Part shown: positions 1-7,716 of the stretch, in pieces
How positions within the stretch are numbered: the stretch's first letter is position 1
Layout: every line of letters begins with the position of its first letter
Assembly: GCA_002887195.1 (NCBI GenBank)
Contig: PJAB01000881.1
Span: 1-19,503 of the forward strand
Direction: 5' to 3'
DNA: 19,503 nucleotides
Source of the DNA: Chrysochromulina parva
Taxonomy: Eukaryota; Haptophyta; Prymnesiales; Chrysochromulinaceae
The notes under the pieces: model-generated
The model's database searches: none
Told to the model about the DNA's origin: nothing
Seen by the model: the letters and a program-made list of their open reading frames with translations, nothing else
Program-made: the position numbers and the translations under genes

Positions 1-59
<59 letters not shown>
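1..59. repeat. 59-base poly-C run at the window edge
   Basis: The window opens with 59 consecutive C bases before normal sequence begins with acaaacgatcc. No biological unit such as a telomere repeat is visible. A homopolymer of this length at a sequence end most often reflects a poly-G/poly-C sequencing artefact or an assembly edge. A genuine poly-C tract cannot be excluded. Confidence 0.9.
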
Positions 60-264
60 ACAAACGATCCGCCCCCTGCCAAGGGGGGGTTCTAGCCGCC
101 CGATGGTCGCCCGCCTCGTTAGGTACGGTCCGGTGAGACAAAAGATAACTTTTCTAAGTATGGGAGCTGTTCAACTCACTCAAATTTTCACGACCACCTC
201 CGTCCGCTCCCACCGGTCTACACGCTCACGCACTTCTCTAACTTGCCTAAGCGTTTCTGTTGGT
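60..264. other. 3' flank of the first gene, no gene seen
   Basis: This stretch lies downstream of the minus-strand membrane-protein gene that ends at 265, so it probably holds that gene's 3' untranslated region. Short frames cross it but show low-complexity composition and no recognisable motif. A G7 run at 82-88 sits near the poly-C tract. Confidence 0.4.
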
Positions 265-948
265 CTACCTGTTCGCCCCGAACCACAAGCCGGCAAGCGA
301 GGTTCCGATTAGCATTGAAAAGCTCAGCCCAAGCCACGGGCCCGCATCCGTGTCCGGATCTTCCTCACCACCGTCATCGTCCTTCTTCGTCGGACTGCTC
401 TCGCCCCGCTTCTTGGGGAGCAAGGCGAAGATGCCCGCGCTGGCTCCCAGAGCCGCAGCAAGACATCCGACGGCCAGCGTGGCCGGGGCGTGGGCGGCGC
501 CAACACGCTCAGCACGAGGAAGCTGAAGGAACAAGTGTGCTCCTAGACCGAAGGCTGACACTGACAGGGGAAACAGCACGGTGTGCTCCCCGGATGGGGC
601 CGGCCGGTCCCCTAGTGGCGGGAGGAGCTTGGCAGTCTTGGACACGTGGTTGAAGAGCTCCGCAGTGCGGGGACCCCTGAGGCCGAAGAAGTATGGCAGC
701 CACCAGTTTGACGCCTGCCCAGCGCAGAAGAAAGCAGCGTATGGCAAGTACCAAGCGGGAAAGCTCTGTCCGCCGCGCAGTGCGGCGGCAGCGACGAGGT
801 GTGGGACCGAGTTCAGGGTGATCTGAATGGCCTTGACGGGAATGCTCATCTTGTCGTGCGCTGTGTACGGCGGCGCGTGAACGCCCCACGCCAGCGCCTC
901 CAAAAGGCCGATGGAGCTTGCGACGCCCAGGAAAACAGTTTCCGCCAT
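265..948 (-). CDS. Small multi-pass membrane protein of unknown function
   Basis: This 227-residue frame starts at the ATG at 948, in good context (G at -3). The frame continues upstream to 1251 but only to a TTG, through Arg-rich sequence that looks untranslated. Hydrophobic segments lie near residues 4-22, 40-57, 65-86, 121-142, 155-177 and 204-222. A cytosol-like acidic and Lys-rich linker (about 179-203, KKDDDGGEEDPDTD) precedes the last one. The central part carries NWWLPYFFG (81-89), LLPPLGDRP (108-116) and EHT (121-123). This arrangement reminds me of small uncharacterised bacterial integral membrane proteins, but that is memory, not a search. It is divergent from the LRR gene to its right. 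No enzymatic motif is visible and I assign no function. Confidence 0.7.
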   Translation of the reverse strand: MAETVFLGVASSIGLLEALAWGVHAPPYTAHDKMSIPVKAIQITLNSVPHLVAAAALRGGQSFPAWYLPYAAFFCAGQASNWWLPYFFGLRGPRTAELFNHVSKTAKLLPPLGDRPAPSGEHTVLFPLSVSAFGLGAHLFLQLPRAERVGAAHAPATLAVGCLAAALGASAGIFALLPKKRGESSPTKKDDDGGEEDPDTDAGPWLGLSFSMLIGTSLAGLWFGANR

Positions 949-1449
949 CGCGCTGCGCTTGTTATGTGCGGCAGGATGCTGCGGGCGAGATGCGCGGATT
1001 GAGAGAAAGTGAGATTGTTTTCGCGGGGTGGCCCGGCGACAACGGGCAACGACGAGAAAAGGTGAGCGAAATTCTCCGACGAGACGGCGCGCGCGGGGAC
1101 ACAACGCACTGGCGCGTACTTTAACCAACTCACAGAATTGTGCAGCGGTGGTTGCGTGCGGCGGGGTGGTGCGCGCGAGATTTGCGTGGCGAGGGAAGGT
1201 CGGAGTTGTGTTTTCAAGGGCCGACGCCGACGGCGGCCGGCCGGGACACAACGCGCGCGCGCAGCTCTACCTTCTCTCCCACTTTTTGTCTCACCGCGCA
1301 CCCGTCCTCGCACCCACTCCCGAATCAATAAAGGAGTGTGGCTGTCCTACGGCTGGCTGATCATTTGGCGCGCTGGAAGGCCGCGCGCGAGCGGGGCCCT
1401 CTTACGTTGGTAGAACACAGGCGGAGGACAGGCACACTCCTTTATTGAT
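949..1449. promoter_or_regulatory. Divergent intergenic region
   Basis: These 501 bases separate the minus-strand membrane-protein gene from the plus-strand LRR frame and should hold the promoter of the former. The sequence is very GC-rich, with alternating cg/gc stretches near 1250-1265. I see no TATA box. The right third is occupied by the inverted repeat described separately. Frames crossing the region in both directions are Arg-rich and look non-coding. Confidence 0.4.
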
Positions 1450-1450
1450 T
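1323..1450. repeat. 33-bp inverted repeat with 62-bp spacer (fold-back element)
   Basis: The left arm 1323-1355 and right arm 1418-1450 are reverse complements at 30 of 33 positions, and the outer 18 bases match perfectly (aatcaataaaggagtgtg). Each arm holds an AATAAA hexamer, one readable on each strand. The spacer has no coding content that I can recognise. No clear target-site duplication flanks it, so it may be a MITE-like remnant, a fold-back element or a hairpin formed by a rearrangement. Its right edge coincides with the first supported codons of the LRR frame. Confidence 0.8.
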
Positions 1451-2598
1451 TGAACGACCCAGACTACACATGGCCGAGCTCTGATGAGCTTTCGCTCTTC
1501 CAGCTCATCCAGCTCATCGAGGACGCCCTCTATCTCGACGCCCCCATCGCGATCAAGCACCTCCAGCGCGCGATCGCCTCCCGACTCAACGGCAAGCGCG
1601 CTCCTGAACTCTGCACGCTCATCGGCGCGGGTAGTGCCTTTGGCAGCGCGGAAGAGCACGCGCCGCAAAACGCCGAGCCGGCATTTGTACCGGAAGACGT
1701 TGAGGCGCTGCAGCAGCCGGCCAGCTCCACAGCACCACCCGAGCCACTGCAGCAGCCCTCGTTCTCGGCGGACGCCATGGAGGCTGCTCTGGGCCCGGTG
1801 GACATGGCCACGTTGGCGGAGCTCAAGGGCGTGACTCGATCTTGGCGGGCGCTGGCGCAACGTGTCCTCTGCTCGCGCCTGTGCCGCCGCGACGGGCAGC
1901 CAGTACCCACACGTTTGGATGAGATCACCGACCTTGACGTGGAGCAGCTCATCGAGGCCGGCCGGCCCGGGGACGCGGCAGTAGCGGGGCGGATGCTGCC
2001 TGGGCTTGCGCGCCTCCATGGCTACGGCCATGTAGTGGACGTGGCCGCCGTTCGGGCCGCGGATCTGCAATGCGAGATGGGCGACTGGCGCCGCCCTTCA
2101 TTGCTACATGGTGCTGCTAAGGATGCTCTCAACAGCTGCATCACTGGCGAGGGAGAGCCACCGTTGAGGCTGACGATCGCAGCCGTTGCCTGTGCGGGCT
2201 CAGGAATCATTTGCGGCATTCAGGTGCAGCAACTGCGCGAGGACAGCGTCACGGAGCTCAACTTGTCCTATTGGGGGCTCCATGTGCCTGCAGCCTTGCT
2301 TGTCGCGTACCTCATTCCTGCTACGTCGGTGCTCAAGAACTGCTACTTGCTCAACAACAAGATTGGCAACGAGGGTGCCAAGGCGATCGCAGAGGCGCTG
2401 AAGGTCAACGCGGTGTTGACCTCGGTGGACCTCCGGGTCAACTCCATCGGCGACGAGGGTGCCAAGGCGATCGCGGAGGCGCTGAAGGTCAACGCGGTCT
2501 TGACCATTCTCTCCCTTGGAAACAATATTTGGGAGATGCAGGGAAAACAGCGGTGCAATGCGGTGAAGGGCCGGAGTGGATTTAAGTTGCATCTGTAG
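1450..2598 (+). CDS. Skp1-like / F-box-like / LRR protein, probably 5'-truncated
   Basis: The frame is open from 1414 (after a TAG at 1411) to the stop at 2598, but the first in-frame ATG is only at 1777. Counting from 1450, residues 12-69 resemble the C-terminal half of Skp1: LFQLIQ, ALYLDAP, a helix ending RLNGKRAPEL, then the SAFGSAEE tail. The Skp1 N-terminal POZ part is absent. Residues 119-145 (MATLAELKGV-SRSWRAL-like) resemble the second half of an F-box. Residues 262-360 are RNase-inhibitor-type leucine-rich repeats with two near-identical 28-residue units. The end, AVKGRSGFKLHL, looks like a natural C terminus. Family knowledge suggests a ubiquitin-ligase adaptor or a scaffold; that is inference. 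It could be a 5'-truncated pseudogene, a gene with an unseen upstream exon, or a 273-residue protein starting at 1777. Confidence 0.6.
   Translation: MNDPDYTWPSSDELSLFQLIQLIEDALYLDAPIAIKHLQRAIASRLNGKRAPELCTLIGAGSAFGSAEEHAPQNAEPAFVPEDVEALQQPASSTAPPEPLQQPSFSADAMEAALGPVDMATLAELKGVTRSWRALAQRVLCSRLCRRDGQPVPTRLDEITDLDVEQLIEAGRPGDAAVAGRMLPGLARLHGYGHVVDVAAVRAADLQCEMGDWRRPSLLHGAAKDALNSCITGEGEPPLRLTIAAVACAGSGIICGIQVQQLREDSVTELNLSYWGLHVPAALLVAYLIPATSVLKNCYLLNNKIGNEGAKAIAEALKVNAVLTSVDLRVNSIGDEGAKAIAEALKVNAVLTILSLGNNIWEMQGKQRCNAVKGRSGFKLHL
2371..2532 (+). repeat. 84-bp tandem repeat encoding LRR units
   Basis: The segment beginning gagggtgccaaggcgatcgc at 2371 recurs at 2455 with only a few substitutions. 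The period is exactly 84 bases, or 28 codons, so each unit is one ribonuclease-inhibitor-type leucine-rich repeat. The near-identity at DNA level points to recent duplication or gene conversion within the array. Confidence 0.85.
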
Positions 2599-3265
2599 AT
2601 TGTGCGAGTCTGTGAACATGTGTGGATCGCGGCTATGTGGTCTGTGTGTGTGAAAGGATTTCAACAATTTCCTAATTTGGCAATCTGGGCCAGGGATTAG
2701 GCGTTTTCAAATGTCAATTGTGTAGAATATGCAATTTCCCGCGCGCCCTCCTGAGTCCCGACTATCACCAAACTCCAAAGGTACAGTGTCGAGTATGGGC
2801 TCGGTGGCTCAGGTGCGCGGGCGCGGGCCATGATCGAGCGGCCACCTCGTGCTTTTTCGGGGTCCCGCCGCCCGGCCAGAGCGCGTGCAAGTCATGTGTT
2901 TTATGAATACACCAATACGAGCATCAGCAGCAGTCGCAATCGACCTGTTTGTAGCGCGTCCGGCCCCCATTGTTTGCGTGTCCCCGTTCGCTCAAGCCCT
3001 ACTACACTTACAATTCATGGGCAACCGTAAAGAGGATCCGTGCAACACGTACTACGCGAACTAGAGTACCTTCGCTCAACAGCTGTACACGGAACACGCG
3101 CACCGGGGCACCGGAGAGCAGGGCGGGCCCAGAGCGGCCACTGAGCCAGAGCGGCTCTCTACAAACTACAACACCTCCGCTGGGAGAGGGAACGACACCC
3201 AGTACGAGGTTCTGTTACATCGAGGTTAGGGATCTTAGGCATCGAGGTCATTAGGGTTAGGAGGC
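2599..3265. other. Intergenic region between convergent genes
   Basis: These 667 bases lie between the 3' ends of the LRR frame and the CLC-BLUF gene. The first part is comparatively AT-rich with tgtgtgtg runs (about 2617-2655), consistent with a 3' untranslated region. The short frames between 2718 and 3064 have no recognisable motifs. The right end carries an imperfect repeat that copies the CLC stop-codon region and includes a short ttagggttagg stretch. I see no RNA gene. Confidence 0.4.
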
Positions 3266-3283
3266 TTAGGCATCGAGGTCATT
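3219..3283. repeat. Imperfect tandem repeat straddling the CLC-BLUF stop codon
   Basis: The 19-base unit cttaggcatcgaggtcatt occurs at 3234-3252 and again at 3265-3283, 31 bases apart, with a partial third copy (catcgagg) from 3219. The right copy contains the last codons and stop of the minus-strand CLC-BLUF gene (NDLDA-stop). The left copy repeats the same coding end downstream of the gene. The spacer contains ttagggttagg. Confidence 0.85.
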
Positions 3284-6200
3284 CATGCGAAGGACGCCTT
3301 CCCAGACGTGCGTCCCGTTCTGCCGTGAGGACTCCATTTTTCGCCGTGAGGAATCCAATCGACGTGTGGAGAGCTCACGACTCTCACGACGTGTGCTCGG
3401 GAGCCGATCCCCGTTGTGCTCGTGGTGCTCGAGGTGCATCAGTCGGCCGACGCTATGTTGGATGAGGTCGGCGACCGAATGGGCAGCCTTCTGAAGGCGG
3501 CGGTGGTGCGCTGGGTGATGGGTGGCATCGGCCTGCTCTCGGGCATGCTCCTGCGCGACGTGCTCGTGCAGCGCCGCCGCATCTGCGAGCCGCTTCATCG
3601 CCGCCGCCGCCGCCGCCGCCGCGCCACGATCGTGGAATGGATGCAAAGAGTGAGCCAGCTCCGTGAGATCCTTGAAATTGCCAGTCTCTGTCTGAATGAG
3701 GCCCCAGCACTCGGAGAACGCGCGGCTCGCCACGTCGACGAGCGTCTCAGACACGAGCTCGCACTTCGAGCGCCTCGGGTCTTCGAGGATCGTCTTCCAG
3801 ACAGCTCGCACCGCATCCGGCGGCCCCTCTAGCAGACCCCGCACGCCGAGGTCGCGCGGGTTGAAGAGCGTGATGCCACCAATCGAGTGCGCGAGGTTGT
3901 CGGGCATTGTGACGGCGAGAATGTCCGTGAGGAGCTCGTGTGCGTCCGCGAGCGAGCTTGCGGCAAGCGTCGAGATGTACTGCAGCCGAAGCAGCTGGGC
4001 CGGCTGGGGCACGACGCTGCCCTTCCCCCCCGAGTGTGGAACAACACAGAAATTGGTCTGGCGGGGGGGCTGGATGGCGCCGCCGGCGGTGTCTTTGCAT
4101 GAGGGGTTGAAGGAGCTCTTCGGGGTTCCGCCGATCGGGCTGCAATTTGGGCTGCCGATGGAGCTGCTCGACGCGCTACTAGTCGACGCGGTGCTCATCC
4201 GACTAGCCGTCTTGCCTAGGGGCGTGGGTTGTGCCGATTGGTGGTGTGCCGTTAGCAGGTGAGGGTTGATGCTGATTCCGGTCACCAGCGCGAATTGTTC
4301 GCTGTGATGCTCCTCCTTGAGAACGACGCAGCCCTTGTGGCGACGGTCGGCGAGGATGGTCCGGTACAGGGTACGAACGGTGTGCTCCTCCCCCTCGAGC
4401 ACCTGGATCGTGCTGTGCATGCGCGGGTCGTAGAAGAGCATGCCGCTCACGCGGTGGGCCGGGTTGTTCTTCATCGAGCTCCGCATAATCTCCGCAATGA
4501 GCTCGTGCGCACCAACGAGGGTGTTGCTCGTCTCGATCACTGTCGCGTACGTGAGCCGCAAATACGCCCCGCGCGAGCGCATCGAGAGAGCTCCGAGAGT
4601 GATGCGCGAGGTCCTTGAACGCATCTCGCGGGACTGGCTCTGCTCCGTGACTTTCTTGGGCGTGCCTTTCTTGGCCGCGTTCTTCCAGCGCGATTCCGAA
4701 TGGCGGGAGCACTGGGAGCCCTCCACCTCCATCGATGGCGCCGGTGAGCCGTCGTATCCCTCCCGCCTCCGCAGCAGCTCCTGTTGGCGCATCTGCCACA
4801 TGGCGGCGTTGGCCTCGAGCCGCCGCTCGACGAGCTCGGGGATGATGTCCTTCCGCGTGACGATGCCGATCGCGGACAGGAAACGATCGACCACCACGAT
4901 GTGCCGGTGGCCCATGTTGTTGAACGACTTGTACACCTTGAGCAGCGGCTCGATGCCAAAGACGAGCGCCGGGCAGGGGTCCATGAACGCACTCAGGTCG
5001 ATCGTGCAGTCGAGGTCGGATTCGTCACGGATGTCGAAGGGCTTGTCACGGAGCTCCTGCCACGTGACGTGGCTGGCCACGTACCGGCGCTGCAGCTCGC
5101 CCCGCAGACTTGTATTGCCTACGGCCCTCCCAGTACCACCGCGATCGACGGGCTGGAGGTCCCACGCCCGGTCATGCAGGAGCACCATGAGCTGCCGCCG
5201 AAGGATGAGGCCGCAGACTGTGGGATCTCTCCTGTCGGCCATACTGTGGTTGGCTCGGACGACGGGGTATCCATTGTGGCTGGTCGCATGGAGCACGCGG
5301 AGCGCCTCGCGCACGGAGCATAGGATAGGGAGCGTCACGACGCGAGGCGACATGACGTCACGCGCCACAAGGTCGTCGAGTATACGTGGCGGCTCTTCGT
5401 GGAGGTACGGCAGCCCTTGCAGCTGGATCATCGTGTCGTCGATGGGCACGACGAACCGGTCGGCGACGGCGGAGGCGATGGAGAGGCTCATCATGACCAG
5501 AGGCATCGCGCGCACATCCTGCGTGATCTCGACCAAGATGACGGAGAGCGTCAGGGGCATGCGCAAGACGCCCGCGAGGACGGCGGCAGAGCCCATCAAG
5601 GCGAACGTGCCGCGCTCGTCACCATCGATGAGCTGCCCGTGCGTGTGCAGCATCTCGCCCGCCAGCCGCCCGCCCAGCGCGCCGATGATCATGGCTGGCA
5701 CGAACGCGTCTAAGGGCAGGCGCACTCCGAAGATGCACACGGCGATGATGAAGTAGCACACGAGCGCGAGCAGCAGCGCGTCCGCAGGGTACCCAGACCC
5801 CTCGGCACGCTGGTAGAGGTGCTTGAGGATGCCCTCTTGGCCCGATTGCAGCAGCGAGGCGAGCAGATTGTACTGGCCCTCCGGGCAGTTGTAGCGCACG
5901 TACTTCGGCCCGTAATTGGGATCATAGCTCCGTTCACGCCAGGAGGAATCGTTCACGCTCGACGAGGCCGTGGTGAAGCTCAGGCCCGAATCTATGGTGG
6001 TGCAGCCTTGGCCGCCGTAGAGCTGCGGCACGAGCGGCAGGAGGAAGTAGCAGCTGAAGGCGATGAAGGAGAGCAGCAGCACCTCCGCCAGCGAGACGAC
6101 GCCTACCAGGCCGAACCCCCGCTGCTTGCACGGCCACATCGCCGAGTTGTGCCGGTAGACAAAGCGAGCACGCCGAGTGTTGATCATGCGAGCTGTGGCG

Positions 6201-7513
6201 GTATACAGCGCGCCGATCAAGCCACCGAGCACCGAGAGGATCATGTACCAGAACAGCCCGCCGTCGCTCACGGCGAGGTAGTCGTTGTCGGCGAGAAAAT
6301 CGAGCCCGTAGACGAAGGTGTGCATCTTGACCGCCTTACACTGAAAGGATTGCGAGTCGCCGCAGAGCTCCCGCGGCAGCTCCATGAACACGCGCGCGGC
6401 CACCACGACGGTCATCGCGCACAGGAACGCACGCCATGAGAGCGTCCGGTTCCAGTGCGTCGACACATCCTCGAAGCAGTACAGGATGCCTCCCATCGGG
6501 GCATTGAAGGCGGCGCACATGCCCGCGGCTGCCCCCATGCTCACCCACGTTCGCAAGGCATGCGGCTGCTTGAGCTCGGGGAAATGCTTCATGAACCAAT
6601 AGTCGTGCTGCGAGAGGAGCGTCGCGAGGCACGCCCCGATGTGCACCATGGGACCGTCCTTGCCGCAAGGCAGCGACGTGCTCACCACGAAGATGATCGC
6701 GACCATCTTGCTCAGCAGCGTACGCAGCGTCAGGTACCCTGTGATGTCAGCGCCGTTGAGGTGCGACTTAATCCGGGGCATGCCCGAATGCTGAGAGAGC
6801 GGCTCCCACATGACGATCAGCGCGGCCAGCGTGACCAGCACGAGGCGCGAGATCACAAAGGCCAGATACCCAAGGGCCAGCGACGGCTGCTCGCCGTTGG
6901 CGCCGTCGACGCGGCGCCACATGGCCCAGTTGGAGATTTCGTTCATCGCGTGCAGCAGTAGCGCCTCGCATACGATGATGATCTCTCGAATGGCCGCCAT
7001 GCCCAGCCCGAGCGCGAAGATGATCAGAAGCATCACCCGCTCGCTGGTCACCTTCTGCTTGACCGTCGTTGACGCCCGGACGGCTCGGTGCGTCATCGAG
7101 TCCTCTTCGAAGTTGAGCGACTCGTAGCCTGAGGCGGCGAGCGCGAGAGCCTCATTGCTGTACTCGTGCGTCACCTTCCGGGGCAGTGCCCGCGAGCCGG
7201 CAGAGGCGGCGAGGCCGAGGCTCTGCAGGCGGAGCGCTCCCTGGGTCAGGACAGCGGTGCGCCTCATGATGGCCTTGCGGCGCTCCCCTGTTCCACGAGG
7301 ACGTCCTTTGGCGGATGCATAGTCGTCCGGCGAGAAGACTCGGGACTCGGGGGCGGGGCCTCCAGTCGATACGGATTCCCCGATCGGACGACTCATTTCA
7401 AATAAGGACGCCGAGAACGCTTCTGGCGAATCGCCGTCCGCCCTCCAAGGCTGGACCTGAGCGACCGGCCTGCCGTCGAAGCCGCGCGGTGAGGTCGGCG
7501 CGCTGTGACTCAT
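3266..7513 (-). CDS. CLC chloride channel/antiporter fused to CBS pair and two BLUF domains
   Basis: This single frame of 1415 residues starts at the ATG at 7513 (MSHSAPTSP, G at -3); the open frame extends to 7744 but that part overlaps the neighbour's end. CLC core, about 153-693: HSGMPRIK (Ser243), GKDGPMVH (284-291), FNAPMGGILYCFED (336-349) and the helix-N motif LDAFVP (601-606). CBS domains lie near 713-783 and 838-898. BLUF1, 984-1081, has Tyr989, Asn1017, Gln1037 before VLEG, and the family DRRH. BLUF2, about 1174-1273, keeps Tyr1179 and Asn1206 but has Gly1226 where Gln is expected. A Ser-rich linker joins the BLUFs, and the tail is Ala/His/Arg-rich. CLC proteins move Cl- or exchange it for H+ across membranes; BLUF domains bind FAD and sense blue light. 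Light-controlled anion transport is inferred. Unusual residues include Asp286, Asp349 and Asp692 at gate, proton and anion-site positions. Confidence 0.93.
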   Translation of the reverse strand: MSHSAPTSPRGFDGRPVAQVQPWRADGDSPEAFSASLFEMSRPIGESVSTGGPAPESRVFSPDDYASAKGRPRGTGERRKAIMRRTAVLTQGALRLQSLGLAASAGSRALPRKVTHEYSNEALALAASGYESLNFEEDSMTHRAVRASTTVKQKVTSERVMLLIIFALGLGMAAIREIIIVCEALLLHAMNEISNWAMWRRVDGANGEQPSLALGYLAFVISRLVLVTLAALIVMWEPLSQHSGMPRIKSHLNGADITGYLTLRTLLSKMVAIIFVVSTSLPCGKDGPMVHIGACLATLLSQHDYWFMKHFPELKQPHALRTWVSMGAAAGMCAAFNAPMGGILYCFEDVSTHWNRTLSWRAFLCAMTVVVAARVFMELPRELCGDSQSFQCKAVKMHTFVYGLDFLADNDYLAVSDGGLFWYMILSVLGGLIGALYTATARMINTRRARFVYRHNSAMWPCKQRGFGLVGVVSLAEVLLLSFIAFSCYFLLPLVPQLYGGQGCTTIDSGLSFTTASSSVNDSSWRERSYDPNYGPKYVRYNCPEGQYNLLASLLQSGQEGILKHLYQRAEGSGYPADALLLALVCYFIIAVCIFGVRLPLDAFVPAMIIGALGGRLAGEMLHTHGQLIDGDERGTFALMGSAAVLAGVLRMPLTLSVILVEITQDVRAMPLVMMSLSIASAVADRFVVPIDDTMIQLQGLPYLHEEPPRILDDLVARDVMSPRVVTLPILCSVREALRVLHATSHNGYPVVRANHSMADRRDPTVCGLILRRQLMVLLHDRAWDLQPVDRGGTGRAVGNTSLRGELQRRYVASHVTWQELRDKPFDIRDESDLDCTIDLSAFMDPCPALVFGIEPLLKVYKSFNNMGHRHIVVVDRFLSAIGIVTRKDIIPELVERRLEANAAMWQMRQQELLRRREGYDGSPAPSMEVEGSQCSRHSESRWKNAAKKGTPKKVTEQSQSREMRSRTSRITLGALSMRSRGAYLRLTYATVIETSNTLVGAHELIAEIMRSSMKNNPAHRVSGMLFYDPRMHSTIQVLEGEEHTVRTLYRTILADRRHKGCVVLKEEHHSEQFALVTGISINPHLLTAHHQSAQPTPLGKTASRMSTASTSSASSSSIGSPNCSPIGGTPKSSFNPSCKDTAGGAIQPPRQTNFCVVPHSGGKGSVVPQPAQLLRLQYISTLAASSLADAHELLTDILAVTMPDNLAHSIGGITLFNPRDLGVRGLLEGPPDAVRAVWKTILEDPRRSKCELVSETLVDVASRAFSECWGLIQTETGNFKDLTELAHSLHPFHDRGAAAAAAAAMKRLADAAALHEHVAQEHAREQADATHHPAHHRRLQKAAHSVADLIQHSVGRLMHLEHHEHNGDRLPSTRRESRELSTRRLDSSRRKMESSRQNGTHVWEGVLRMNDLDA
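3695..3994 (-). other. BLUF domain 2 (degenerate, Gln lost)
   Basis: This segment encodes about residues 1174-1273 of the CLC fusion. It keeps the domain pattern: QYIS near its start, an Asn seven residues before a Gly, LLEG, and a D-P-R-R stretch. The Gln that switches hydrogen bonds with flavin N5/O4 is Gly1226. By family knowledge, loss of this Gln abolishes the BLUF photocycle, so the domain is probably structural or a partner for BLUF1. Confidence 0.75.
4271..4564 (-). other. BLUF domain 1 (flavin-site residues intact)
   Basis: This is the segment of the CLC fusion that encodes residues 984-1081. Aligned by eye to AppA, the flavin-contacting Tyr, Asn and Gln are all present, with a two-residue longer loop between Asn and Gln. 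The hallmark LEG and DRRH motifs follow. The Trp and Met positions near the domain end of AppA are Val and Gly here, which varies within the family. It is expected to bind FAD and be photoactive. Confidence 0.88.
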
Positions 7514-7716
7514 AGCCACCACGGCTTCGCGATCCCACGTACGCGAGAAGAATCGCGAAAGGCGTCCAGCGCAAAATTCCAGAAGCAGTACAGTACTGTA
7601 GACAGTTGGCCCCTCAAAAGCGCCGTACCGGGCGCGGACGTGTGCACTACAATTGTACAGTTCCGCGGGCACGTGCACTACAGTTCCCCTACAAGTAGTA
7701 AATCTAACGGTGGCTG
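7514..7716 (-). promoter_or_regulatory. Promoter/5' region of the CLC-BLUF gene
   Basis: The 203 bases between the VTT gene stop and the CLC-BLUF start must hold the latter's promoter and 5' leader. They contain a perfect 12-bp palindrome tacagtactgta (7589-7600) and the palindrome gcacgtgc (7669-7676) with a CACGTG core. A short repeat also occurs, gtgcactaca followed by an agttcc motif, once on each side of gttccgcggg. CACGTG is the plant G-box and E-box core; whether it acts in light response here is speculation. Confidence 0.45.

Noticed and set aside
1..59. Poly-C run as a telomere or regulatory tract
   Set aside because: It is a pure homopolymer at the sequence edge with no repeat unit; an artefact is more likely.
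949..1251. N-terminal extension of the first membrane protein
   Set aside because: It begins with TTG rather than ATG and is Arg/Pro-rich like untranslated high-GC sequence.
3250..3261. ttagggttagg as an interstitial telomere
   Set aside because: Fewer than two units are present, and it lies inside a gene-end repeat that explains it.
4440..5756. 438-codon plus-strand frame opposite the CLC-BLUF gene
   Set aside because: It is a mirror frame of the coding strand, rich in Arg/Ser, without domain content.
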